From Pseudomonas sp. (GTDB lineage Bacteria; Pseudomonadota; Gammaproteobacteria; Pseudomonadales; Pseudomonadaceae): 64,000 nt of DNA. Where the stretch lies: contig NZ_PEKX01000020.1 in NCBI RefSeq assembly GCF_002796985.1, forward strand, positions 552,867-616,866, given 5' to 3'. Positions 28,654 through 36,338 of the stretch are shown here, piece after piece. The notes beneath the pieces were generated by a model. That model was not told the origin of the DNA. It ran no database searches and saw only the letters and a program-made list of their open reading frames with translations. The position numbers were made by a program, and so were the translations under genes. Numbering within the stretch: the first letter of the stretch is position 1; every line of letters starts with the position of its first letter.

Positions 28654-30062
28654 CAACCCAGCGCCGACAGCGCGAAGGGCGCTTCGTCGATGCCGGTGTC
28701 CATGGCTTGCGCGGCTTGTGGCGTGCGGCTGGCCAGGTGTTCCTGGATGGCTTCGATGACCCGGCCGCTGGCGTCGTGGTGGAACTGCCAGACGCCATAG
28801 ATACGGCTGTCGAAGGAGCGTTCGCTGCCCAGCATCGGGTTGGCCGCAAGGCCCGAGCCCAGGCCGAAGCTGTAGAGGCCGGGGATCGGCTGGCCGGTGC
28901 TGTCACGCAGGCAGCCGGCGGCGTCGGAATCCAGCCCGCCCTTGCTCTCGCGTACCTGCAGCGGTTCACCGTTGGCGTGGCGCAGGGCTGGCAGGCAGGG
29001 CTGGTAGCCGATGGCCTGGACGAACACGCCGTCCTCGCTGCAGCACTGTTCCAGGCGCTCGCGCACGGCGGGCGAGCGGTCTTCCAGGCACAGCAGTTCG
29101 ACCTTCACCCGGGTGCCGCTGACGACCCCGTTGGACAGCACGTCGGTGCCGACCTGGTGGGCGCGGTAGCGCAGGCCGCCGGAGCGGTTGACCCGTCCGG
29201 AGACCGGGCAGACATCCATGCCTTCATCCACTACGTAGCCGGCCGCGCGGGCTTCCTCGGCACTCTCGAAGAACAGGCGGATCGGCGCACGGTGCAGCAG
29301 GGTGATCTGCTCGAGGCCCAGGCAATCGAGGGCGCAGGCCAGGTTGTCGAGGATCGAGAAGGCGCTGTGGGAGCCACCGACCACGGTGAAGCGGCTGCCG
29401 GGAGTGACCCGGTCGCCGAACAGCTCCACCAGCTCGGCAGGGTTCAGGCTGAGCAGCGCGTCGGAGGAGTAGACCGTGGGGCCGTCGTGGGACAGGTGCA
29501 GGTCCTGCTCGGCCAGGCTCCAGTTCAGGTATTCGCGGTTCTGCCGGCCACCCAGGTTCATCACCAGCGTCCCAGCGTCGACCTGCACGCCGTGGGAGCC
29601 ACTGCGCAGCGCCAGCTGGAAGCTGCCGTCATCCTGCGCGGTGATCTTCTCGATGCGCGTCCCCAGCGCCACTTCGACGCCCAGGTGCTCGGTGACGTAG
29701 CGCATGAACAGCGTGGAGGCATGCGCCAGCAGCTCGCCCACCTGCGTGAGCATCGGCGCGCCGTGGGGGTCGTTCTGCAGAGCGCGGAACGCCGAGGAGT
29801 GCGCCAGCGGTGCGAAGATCGGCAGTAACGCCGGATCGCGCAGGCAGTCGAGGAACACATCGCCCACCGAGTTGGCGGTGATGTGATAGTCCCCCAGCCG
29901 GCCACGGCCGACCGCCAAAGCAGCGTCCACCACCAGCAGGCCATCGCGCGCGAGACTCGCCAGCGCACCGGTCTTGTAGGCGTTGAACAGGAAGCCCATG
30001 CCTGCCGGGCCGGCGCCGCCGACCACACAGGCATAGTTGGAACGAAGCGATTGCTCGGCCAT
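28653..30062 (-). CDS. FAD/NAD(P)-binding oxidoreductase, first gene of the EPS operon
   Basis: This 469-residue flavoprotein has two dinucleotide-binding folds: an N-terminal FAD site with VVGGAGPAGMG (about residues 13-23) and a second one with FTVVGGSHSAFSILDNL (about residue 224), as in flavin monooxygenases of the lysine/ornithine N-hydroxylase type and related reductases. A late conserved stretch IPGLYSFGLGSGLAANP fits the FAD-closing segment. I cannot name its substrate. Its position at the head of the EPS operon, 80 bp before the aminotransferase, suggests it oxidises a sugar or amino-sugar precursor, but this is inference. Such a gene is not part of the usual Wzx/Wzy set. Confidence 0.8.
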   Translation of the reverse strand: MAEQSLRSNYACVVGGAGPAGMGFLFNAYKTGALASLARDGLLVVDAALAVGRGRLGDYHITANSVGDVFLDCLRDPALLPIFAPLAHSSAFRALQNDPHGAPMLTQVGELLAHASTLFMRYVTEHLGVEVALGTRIEKITAQDDGSFQLALRSGSHGVQVDAGTLVMNLGGRQNREYLNWSLAEQDLHLSHDGPTVYSSDALLSLNPAELVELFGDRVTPGSRFTVVGGSHSAFSILDNLACALDCLGLEQITLLHRAPIRLFFESAEEARAAGYVVDEGMDVCPVSGRVNRSGGLRYRAHQVGTDVLSNGVVSGTRVKVELLCLEDRSPAVRERLEQCCSEDGVFVQAIGYQPCLPALRHANGEPLQVRESKGGLDSDAAGCLRDSTGQPIPGLYSFGLGSGLAANPMLGSERSFDSRIYGVWQFHHDASGRVIEAIQEHLASRTPQAAQAMDTGIDEAPFALSALG

Positions 30063-30541
30063 CAGCCTTGACTCCCAGCGCGGCGAGGCGCGCAGCTCTC
30101 GTGATGCCGGCGCTGTCGGCCGGCCAGATGGCGGCGAACGCGCCGGAATTCCGTCACTCGCGGCGCAGCCGCCTCGGCACGCACCTTGTTCGGGAAGGTC
30201 GCGGGAGTGAGTTCGGAATGGAAGGCGGACGCCGACAGAAGAACTTCGGGAGTGGGCCGAAGTTGCTGTATCAGGGATGAAACAAATAACGTCTGGCGCA
30301 GCTCAAGATCAGCCGAAAGTTCAGCTTTGTTACACCCAGAGCTACACCTTAAAATATCGGCATAACAAACTTTCGAACTAACAGAAGCCGCTCGACTAAA
30401 CTTTTCATTAACGCCACGGGGATCGGCGTCACTCTCCCGCAGTTTCACCAGCGAAACACTTTCCGCCAGGAAAGCGCTGCTCTTTTTGCTTTTTTCGACG
30501 GCACCAGAAGTTCCGTCTTTTTCCATTATTCCAGCGGCCAT
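30062..30541 (-). CDS. Doubtful 159-codon reading frame in the EPS leader
   Basis: A frame from ATG at 30541 ends by overlapping the start of the oxidoreductase gene (ATGA). The predicted product is Ser/Lys-rich at the start and Arg-rich at the end, with no domain I recognise and codon use unlike its neighbours. No convincing ribosome-binding site precedes it. It may simply be an open stretch of untranslated leader between the ops elements and the first operon gene. The overlap with the next start is its only support. Confidence 0.2.
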   Translation of the reverse strand: MAAGIMEKDGTSGAVEKSKKSSAFLAESVSLVKLRESDADPRGVNEKFSRAASVSSKVCYADILRCSSGCNKAELSADLELRQTLFVSSLIQQLRPTPEVLLSASAFHSELTPATFPNKVRAEAAAPRVTEFRRVRRHLAGRQRRHHESCAPRRAGSQG

Positions 30542-30600
30542 CGTCACTCACTCCAGATCAGGAGTTGCTCTGCGCCGGGCCATTGGCAAAACTCGAAGAC

Positions 30601-30612
30601 AAGGCTACCGCC
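30601..30612 (-). promoter_or_regulatory. ops element 2 (RfaH recruitment site)
   Basis: The minus strand reads GGCGGTAGCCTT, matching the ops core GGCGGTAGNNT known to pause RNA polymerase and recruit RfaH. It lies in the EPS leader, 76 bp downstream of the first copy, and is flanked by AACTCG/CGAGTT that could form a stem around it. Confidence 0.75.
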
Positions 30613-30687
30613 CGAGTTCGAATGACCCGATTCAACTAACGACAATCAACTGTTCGTCCCTGGAGTGGCCGTTACTTTTCGCTGGGC

Positions 30688-30699
30688 AAAGCTACCGCC
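30688..30699 (-). promoter_or_regulatory. ops element 1 (RfaH recruitment site)
   Basis: The minus strand reads GGCGGTAGCTTT, matching the ops core GGCGGTAGNNT. It is about 200 bp downstream of the proposed promoter and upstream of all operon genes, the usual position of ops/JUMPstart. The operon itself encodes RfaH at 21475-21996. Confidence 0.8.
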
Positions 30700-30901
30700 C
30701 TTCGGCCATGTTCCGAAAATCTGGAAAAACAAAAGCAAAAATCTATCGCGCTTCCGCAGCGAGGGGGCTGACGGAAGTTGTCAGGCAGCGATAGGAAAGT
30801 GACAGGAAGAAGAGGTGGCAGAATCTTCCGTGACACACTGCTCGTGCGACTGCTCCCTGAGGTGTCTCATCCAGACACCACACGATATTGCTATGTGAAT
30901 A

Positions 30902-30931
30902 GTAATAGTGGGGGGGGTGAAGGCATGTCAA
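30902..30931 (-). promoter_or_regulatory. Candidate sigma70 promoter of the EPS operon, with a C8 tract in the spacer
   Basis: On the minus strand a perfect -35 TTGACA (30926-30931) is followed by an 18-bp spacer and the -10-like TATTAC (30902-30907). The spacer contains eight consecutive C (G run at 30910-30917), which could vary in length by slippage and tune promoter strength. The promoter is placed by sequence only. Confidence 0.5.
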
Positions 30932-31115
30932 TCAACGAAGCAACGCCACGCCAAGAATCCGACAAAAGGCAATTCGTGCATTATAACTTGTTGATTTATA
31001 AGGCGTCATAATCCCGACACAAGCCTTTTGACAGCACGCACATACACCGTCGCATCGGCGCAAAAGGTATTAATCGGAAAGTATTAACCCTGCCGCGCGG
31101 ACGCGGCGGAGTGTT

Positions 31116-32084
31116 TCATCCCTGAACAATGCGATCCTTTCCGGTGCGTTTTGCCTGATACAGCGCCGCGTCGGCACGGCTGTACAGCGCGGAAAGATTC
31201 TGGTCATCGGGCTGTAGCAGGGTGAGCCCCTGGCTGATGGTCACGCTGAAGAAATGCTCGGCCTCGTTGAAGCGCAGACGCTGCACCTCGCGCTGCAGGC
31301 GCTCCCCGATCTGCCGCGCCATGTTCTCGTCGCAACCGGGCAGCAGCACGGCGAATTCCTCACCGCCGATGCGGCCGAACAGATCGCCGCGGCGCAACGC
31401 TCCGGCACCGCTCTGGGCGATACGTTGCAGCACCACGTCGCCGACCTGATGGCCGTAGACATCGTTGATCTTCTTGAAGTCGTCCACATCCAGCAGCAGG
31501 AACGCCAGCGGTGTAGAGGTCGCCTTGCAGTCGCGGAAGGCCTGCTCGGCGCTGTCGAAGAAGTAGCGGCGGTTGCTGCTCTGGGTCAGTACGTCGGTGG
31601 TCGCCAGGCGGTGCAGCTCGGTCTCCAGGTGCTTCTTGTCGGTGATGTCCTCGGCGATGCCGACAATCATCAGCGGCAACCCGGCGTCGCTGTGCTGGCT
31701 GACGAAGCACTTGTCGCTGAGCCAGCGCACCTCGCCGTCGGCACGCAGGATGCGGTATTCGCGCTGCTCGATGGCGCCGCGCTCCAGAACCTCCTGCAGG
31801 GTGCTCTGGGCGTAGTCCAGGTCATCGGGGTAGATGCAGTTGCGCCACTCACTGTAGTCCGCCAGCAGTAGTGCGGCGGAGCGGCCGAAAATGCGCTCGT
31901 AGGCAGGGCTGACATAGACCATGCGCTGGGTCTGCCAGTCCAATGCCCAGAGCACCGAGTTGACGCTGGCCAGCAGTGCGCTGAAAAGCTGTTCGCGCTC
32001 CTTCAGGCGCGTCACCTCGGCTCGACTGTGCAGCAGCGCCAGCAAGGCCTCTTCCTGATCGGCCGGTAATCTATTTTCATCCAT
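31116..32084 (-). CDS. PAS-domain diguanylate cyclase (GGDEF)
   Basis: This 322-residue cytoplasmic protein makes c-di-GMP. After a short helix it has a PAS/PAC sensor (about residues 35-155, with ILRADGEVRWLSDK and GIAEDITDKKHLE). A GGDEF domain (about 160-322) follows, with the active-site signature GGEEF and an inhibitory I-site RRGD five residues before it. No membrane segment is seen. It resembles the P. aeruginosa gene near desA (PA0290-like, from memory). Its position on the same strand just before the EPS operon makes a role in controlling EPS or adhesin output plausible, though unproven. Confidence 0.92.
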   Translation of the reverse strand: MDENRLPADQEEALLALLHSRAEVTRLKEREQLFSALLASVNSVLWALDWQTQRMVYVSPAYERIFGRSAALLLADYSEWRNCIYPDDLDYAQSTLQEVLERGAIEQREYRILRADGEVRWLSDKCFVSQHSDAGLPLMIVGIAEDITDKKHLETELHRLATTDVLTQSSNRRYFFDSAEQAFRDCKATSTPLAFLLLDVDDFKKINDVYGHQVGDVVLQRIAQSGAGALRRGDLFGRIGGEEFAVLLPGCDENMARQIGERLQREVQRLRFNEAEHFFSVTISQGLTLLQPDDQNLSALYSRADAALYQAKRTGKDRIVQG

Positions 32085-32155
32085 GTATCAGCATCCTCCC
32101 GCTCATTGACCGGGGCTATGACCGAAAACTACGCCGCGCTGCTGCAAATTAAACG

Positions 32156-32181
32156 AAAAGCCCGCCGAACGGCGGGCTTTT
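32156..32181 (-). terminator. Bidirectional intrinsic terminator
   Basis: A perfect 11-bp stem with AAAAGCCCGCC and GGCGGGCTTTT around a GAAC loop lies 42 bp after the desA stop. T runs on either strand let it work in both directions; on the minus strand it ends desA. Confidence 0.9.
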
Positions 32182-32222
32182 CTTCAGATGCATCTCTCAA
32201 CGTCTCAGGACGTTTCCGCCAC

Positions 32223-33404
32223 TCAGACGGCTGGACGCAGCGAATAGGTCTTCAGTTGCTCGGCAAACTCGCGCAAGGACTGGATGCCACTGGCCTCCGC
32301 CTCGTGTACCCACTGCTTGATCGCGGCGAGCATGTCGTGGCCGTTGGCGCTGGTTTTCACCCAGATCTGCTGCAGCGCCAGGCGCTTCTCGTAGATCACC
32401 TGCAGGGACTGGCTCTGTGCGAGCAGGTCCTGGATGCGTGCGTGGTGGCGCTCCTCCAGCAGGCTGGTCTCCCGCGAGAGCAGGCGCTTGGCGCGACGGA
32501 ACAGGTGGCGCACCGACTCGTCGGCCTTGGCCAGTTCCTGCTTCACCAGCGGGCCGATCACCAGCTTGCGGTACTGCGCCATGATCTGGAAGCGGTTGTT
32601 GAGGATGGCCATGGCGGTGTCCATGTCCAGGCTGCCCTTGCCTTCCACGCGGTGGGCGATGGGCGCCACGCGGGCGACCCTGGCCAGGCGCAGGAAGCTG
32701 AAGACCTTGATCCAGGCCCAGCCCAGGTCGAACTCCCACTTCTTCACCGACAGCTTCGCCGAGTTCGGGTAGGTGTGGTGATTGTTGTGCAGCTCCTCAC
32801 CGCCGATCAGGATGCCCCAGGGCACAAGATTGGTAGCGGCGTCGCGGCACTCGAAGTTGCGGTAGCCGATGGCATGGCCCAGGCCGTTGATGACGCCGGC
32901 GGCCCACACGGGGATCCACATCATCTGCACGGCCCAGACGGTCATGCCGAGCACGCCGAACAGCGCGAGGTCGATGATTGCCATCAGCACGATGCCGCCG
33001 GTGGGGTAGCGCGAATAGACGTTGCGTTCGATCCAGTCTTCCGGGCAGTTCTTGCCATAGATACGCAGGGTATCGGCGTTCTCCGCCTCCTTGCGATACA
33101 GCTCGGCGCCGGTGCGCAGCACGGTGCCCAGGCCCTTGTAAACCGGGCTGTGCGGGTCTTCGGCGGTTTCGCACTTGGCGTGGTGCTTGCGGTGAATCGC
33201 CGTCCACTCGCGGGTGTTCATGGCGGTGGTCAGCCACAGCCAGAAGCGGAAGAAGTGCTGCAGCGCCGGGTGCAGTTCGAGCGCCCGATGCGCGGAGTAG
33301 CGATGCAGGTAGACCGTGACACCGACGATGGTGATATGGGTCAGGACCAGGGTGACTGCCACCAGTTGCCACGGCGACAGATCAAGGAAACCGTTGTACC
33401 ACAT
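32223..33404 (-). CDS. desA: Delta-9-type phospholipid fatty acid desaturase
   Basis: This 393-residue membrane di-iron desaturase introduces double bonds into saturated acyl chains, an aerobic route to unsaturated fatty acids in Pseudomonas. The three histidine boxes are present: HRYSAHRA (about 41), HRKHHAKCE (about 79) and HNNHHTYP (about 217), with hydrophobic helices between them. The C-terminal 120 residues are a helical extension typical of the Pseudomonas DesA. I start at 33404 (MWYNGFLDLSPW) because the family begins there and the length is then normal (about 394). It is divergent from the GGDEF-EAL gene, with 181 bp between starts. Confidence 0.95.
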   Translation of the reverse strand: MWYNGFLDLSPWQLVAVTLVLTHITIVGVTVYLHRYSAHRALELHPALQHFFRFWLWLTTAMNTREWTAIHRKHHAKCETAEDPHSPVYKGLGTVLRTGAELYRKEAENADTLRIYGKNCPEDWIERNVYSRYPTGGIVLMAIIDLALFGVLGMTVWAVQMMWIPVWAAGVINGLGHAIGYRNFECRDAATNLVPWGILIGGEELHNNHHTYPNSAKLSVKKWEFDLGWAWIKVFSFLRLARVARVAPIAHRVEGKGSLDMDTAMAILNNRFQIMAQYRKLVIGPLVKQELAKADESVRHLFRRAKRLLSRETSLLEERHHARIQDLLAQSQSLQVIYEKRLALQQIWVKTSANGHDMLAAIKQWVHEAEASGIQSLREFAEQLKTYSLRPAV

Positions 33405-33585
33405 AGGCGATACTGTACCTCGAAAGGAGTGTAGGACTACGTCTTCGCCGGACATGCCTTGCCGGGAAAAGTCAGCCCGCATTATCACTAAGCGGGTCCG
33501 GAATTCCATCCGGTCTTTTAGATACAAATGCGCCCAAGTGGCCATCATTCATACTGCACAGCCAATAAATCCAATCCGCTACCGC

Positions 33586-35859
33586 ATGAATCCTCGCCTC
33601 AGCGCCCTGCGCATCAGTCTGTTGTACCTGGCCCTGGGCACCCTCTGGGTGCTGCTCAGTGACCAATGGTTACAAAAGGTGCTCATCGATCCCGCCTCAC
33701 TGACGCGCTGGATGGAGGTGAAGAGGTACCTGTTCCTCGGTATCACCTCGCTGCTGCTGTTCTTCCTGCTCTGGCGCCACTTCCGCGCCCAGCATCGCGC
33801 GCTGGAAGCCCTGCTTGACCGCGAGCGCCGCCTGAGCCGCGCCTTCGAAGTGGTCGAGGACGGCATCTGGGACTGGGACCTGGACACCCACCGCGTCCAC
33901 TATTCCCCCGCCTACGCCGAACTGATCGGCCTGCCCCACGAGCGCCTGAGCGACGACCTGCTGCTGTGGGAACACCGCCTGCACCCGGACGACCGCGCCG
34001 CCGTCGTCGCCGCCCACCAGGACTGCATCGAAGGCCTGCGCTCGCCGCTGGAATGCGTCTACCGCATCCGCCACAGCGACGGCAGCTACCGCTGGGTGCG
34101 CAGCAGTGGCCGGGTCAGCCGCGACGAGAGCGGCCGGCCGCTGCGCCTGACAGGCGTCAGCCGCGATATCACCCGCCAGCGCAACAACGAAGACCATCTG
34201 CGCCAGGCCGCCGCCGTGTTCGAGGCGACCCAGGAAGGCCTGCTGGTGACCGATGCACGCGGCGTGATCGTGCACACCAACCCGTCCTTCTCGCGCATCA
34301 CCGGCTACAGCGCCGAGGACGTGCTCGGCGGCCAGCCGTCGCTGCTCAAGTCCGGTCGCCAGGACGATGCCTTCTACCAGCGCATGTGGACGGCCCTGCA
34401 GGATCAGGACGTGTGGAGCGGCGAAATCTGGAACCGCCGCAAGAGCGGCGAGGTGTACCCGCAGTGGCAGCACATTCGTGCGGTGCGCAATGACGAGGGC
34501 GAACTGACCCATTATGTGGCGGTGTTCTCCGACCTCAGCAGCCTCAAGCGCTCGCAGCACGAACTCGACTTCCTCGCCCACCACGACCCGCTCACCGGCC
34601 TGCCCAATCGCCTGCTGCTGCGCGAACGCATCGATCAGGCGCTGGCCCGCGCCGAGCGCGAACAGGGCGGCGGCGCGCTGCTGAGCATCGACCTCGACCA
34701 CTTCAAGCACATCAACGACAGCCTCGGCCACAACATCGGCGACCTGCTGATCCGCGCCGTGGCCGAGCGCCTGGAGAACTGCCTGGACGAACGCTGCTGC
34801 CTGGCGCGGTTGGGCGGTGACGAATTCGCCGTGGTCCTCGAGAGCCAGCAGCCGCACCACGCCAGCAGCCTCGCCCAGCGCCTGCTGGAAGCGATGAGCG
34901 CGCCCTTCGAGGTCAACGGGCAGGTTATCTATATCTCGGTGAGCCTGGGCGTCAGCCTGTTCCCCGAGGACGCGCGCAATGTCGACCACCTGCTGCAGCA
35001 CGCCGACGCCGCGCTGTTCCAGGCCAAGGCCAGCGGGCGCAACCTCTACGCCTTCTATACCCCCGAACTCACCGCCCGCGCGCGCTCCCATGTGCAGGTG
35101 GAGTCGGCGCTGCGCCATGCGCTGGACCACGACGAACTGCGCCTGTACTTCCAGCCGGTGCACGACCTGGCCAGCGGCCGCATGGTCGGGGTCGAGTCGC
35201 TGGTGCGCTGGCAGCATCCGCAAAAGGGGCTGATCGCGCCCAGCGGGTTCATCCCGGTGGCCGAGGAAAGCGGCCTGATCACCGCCATCGACGCCTGGGT
35301 GCTGGAGCAGGCCTGCCGGCAGATGCGCCAGTGGCTCGACGCGGGCGTCGGCCTGGACTTCATCGCGGTCAACGTCTCCAGCCGGCTGTTCGGCCGCGGC
35401 GGCCTGGAGGAGCGTGTGGCCCTGGCCCTGGAGCAGAGCGGCCTGGAGCCGCATCACCTGGAGCTGGAAATCACCGAAAGTGCGGTGATGGAAAACTTCG
35501 ACCAGGCCCTGGAGCTGCTCTGCCAGCTGCGCCTGCTGGGGGTGCACCTGGCCATCGACGACTTCGGCACCGGCTACTCCTCACTGATGCGCCTCAAGCG
35601 CATGCCGGTGCACAAGCTGAAGATCGACCAGGGCTTCGTCGCCGGCCTGCCGGACGAATCCGAGGACGCCGCCATCGCCTGCGCGGTGATCGCCCTGGGC
35701 CAGAGCATGGGCCTGCAGGTGGTCGCCGAGGGCATCGAGCGGCCCGACCAGGCCGCCTTCCTCCTCACCCACGCCTGCAACTTCGGCCAGGGTTACTGGT
35801 ACGGCGCCCCGCAGCCGGCCAGCGCTCTGCTGCCGCAACTGCCACGCGACACCGCCTGA
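33586..35859 (+). CDS. Membrane PAS-GGDEF-EAL c-di-GMP signalling protein
   Basis: This 757-residue protein has two N-terminal membrane helices (about 8-28 and 47-65), two PAS/PAC domains (about 80-190 and 200-320), a GGDEF domain (about 325-485, signature GGDEF intact) and an EAL domain (about 500-757). The EAL motif reads ESL, a common active variant, and the other catalytic residues are present (NVSSR, EITES, DDFGTGYSS, KIDQ). It can therefore probably degrade c-di-GMP and may also make it or bind GTP. Domain order and length match PA0285 of P. aeruginosa (named from memory). I start at the ATG that precedes the first membrane helix. Confidence 0.92.
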   Translation: MNPRLSALRISLLYLALGTLWVLLSDQWLQKVLIDPASLTRWMEVKRYLFLGITSLLLFFLLWRHFRAQHRALEALLDRERRLSRAFEVVEDGIWDWDLDTHRVHYSPAYAELIGLPHERLSDDLLLWEHRLHPDDRAAVVAAHQDCIEGLRSPLECVYRIRHSDGSYRWVRSSGRVSRDESGRPLRLTGVSRDITRQRNNEDHLRQAAAVFEATQEGLLVTDARGVIVHTNPSFSRITGYSAEDVLGGQPSLLKSGRQDDAFYQRMWTALQDQDVWSGEIWNRRKSGEVYPQWQHIRAVRNDEGELTHYVAVFSDLSSLKRSQHELDFLAHHDPLTGLPNRLLLRERIDQALARAEREQGGGALLSIDLDHFKHINDSLGHNIGDLLIRAVAERLENCLDERCCLARLGGDEFAVVLESQQPHHASSLAQRLLEAMSAPFEVNGQVIYISVSLGVSLFPEDARNVDHLLQHADAALFQAKASGRNLYAFYTPELTARARSHVQVESALRHALDHDELRLYFQPVHDLASGRMVGVESLVRWQHPQKGLIAPSGFIPVAEESGLITAIDAWVLEQACRQMRQWLDAGVGLDFIAVNVSSRLFGRGGLEERVALALEQSGLEPHHLELEITESAVMENFDQALELLCQLRLLGVHLAIDDFGTGYSSLMRLKRMPVHKLKIDQGFVAGLPDESEDAAIACAVIALGQSMGLQVVAEGIERPDQAAFLLTHACNFGQGYWYGAPQPASALLPQLPRDTA

Positions 35860-35889
35860 CATCGCTCTAAAACTTTTGGGTATATAAAA

Positions 35890-35914
35890 ATTCTTAAACA
35901 GTATTTTTAAGAAT
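35890..35914. promoter_or_regulatory. AT-rich inverted repeat upstream of oscA
   Basis: ATTCTTAAA and TTTAAGAAT form a perfect 9-bp inverted repeat with a 7-bp gap, inside the AT-rich stretch 35870-35930 upstream of oscA. Its place before sulfur-starvation genes makes it a candidate site for CysB or another regulator. Confidence 0.5.
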
Positions 35915-35998
35915 ATTCAGCTCCTGCCTAAGATGCGCTCACACCGCACGCGCCGTTGGTGAATCGGCCGGTGGTCAACCCATTAGGAGCTGATACCC

Positions 35999-36181
35999 AT
36001 GAGCGCAACCCTCCGTAGCCTGGACGGCCAGGACGAAGCCAACATCCTGCGCGAAGTGCAGAGCGCCCTGCGTGGCCTGCGTTTCGGCGCCGTCGAGATC
36101 ACCGTGCACAACGGCCAGGTGGTGCAGATCGAGCGCAAGGAAAAATTCCGCCTGCAACAGACTCCCGGCAAACCTGCCTGA
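35999..36181 (+). CDS. oscA: Sulfur-starvation response protein OscA (DUF2292/YezD family)
   Basis: This 60-residue protein of the DUF2292/YezD family is found next to sulfate transport genes. In Pseudomonas, OscA is needed for growth under sulfur limitation combined with oxidative or chromate stress. The core GLRFGAVEITVHNGQVVQIERKEKFRL covering residues 25-51 is the family hallmark (landmarks: FGAVEITVHNGQVVQIE). AGGAGC lies 7 bp upstream of the ATG. It heads the oscA-sbp-cysTWA block. Confidence 0.92.
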   Translation: MSATLRSLDGQDEANILREVQSALRGLRFGAVEITVHNGQVVQIERKEKFRLQQTPGKPA

Positions 36182-36217
36182 GCCCGAGCGGACCGACTGG
36201 ACACCCGGAGCGTCGCC

Positions 36218-36271
36218 ATGACCGAACTGCCCCACCGGTACTGCAGCTGTCAGCCGCGAATGCGTGGCTGA
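36218..36271 (+). CDS. Candidate 17-residue Cys-containing leader peptide before sbp
   Basis: A short frame, MTELPHRYCSCQPRMRG, starts 7 bp after GGAGCG and ends 67 bp before sbp. Two cysteine codons separated by one serine codon lie immediately before and inside the left arm of a perfect hairpin whose right arm covers the stop codon. This is the layout of an amino-acid-sensing leader, and cysteine is the end product of sulfate uptake. Too short for family assignment; coding is inferred from context only. Confidence 0.45.
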   Translation: MTELPHRYCSCQPRMRG

Positions 36272-36272
36272 C
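36249..36272 (+). other. Hairpin overlapping the end of the leader peptide
   Basis: GTCAGCC (36249-36255) pairs perfectly with GGCTGAC (36266-36272) around a 10-base loop. The second arm includes the stop codon of the leader frame, so ribosome position would decide whether it forms. Confidence 0.55.
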
Positions 36273-36338
36273 AACGCCCCTCCCCCGAAAGACCCTGCCC
36301 AACAAACATAAAGAACTGCATTTTTTCAGGAGCTGCAC

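Larger units (their letters stand above)
30542..31115. other. Gene-free, AT-richer control region of the EPS operon
   Basis: No convincing gene lies here. The stretch has visibly lower GC than its surroundings. On the minus strand it contains a good sigma70-like promoter (30902-30931), then two ops-like elements (30688-30699 and 30601-30612), giving the operon an untranslated leader of roughly 800 bases. A 28-codon plus-strand frame starting at 30925 exists but has no further support. Confidence 0.7.

Noticed and set aside
30590..30710. Plus-strand similarity of GGCAAAGCTACCG to part of a c-di-GMP-I riboswitch
   Set aside because: The rest of the aptamer (GNRA loop helix, GGTAGGTAGCGGGG part) is absent and there is no plus-strand gene to control; the minus-strand reading as ops explains both copies.
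30778..31011. 77-codon plus-strand frame upstream of the cyclase gene
   Set aside because: No ribosome-binding site, no domain, and it covers the proposed EPS promoter; probably chance.
33697..35547. 616-codon minus-strand frame opposite the GGDEF-EAL gene
   Set aside because: Shadow of a GC-rich coding region; the plus strand has complete PAS, GGDEF and EAL motifs.
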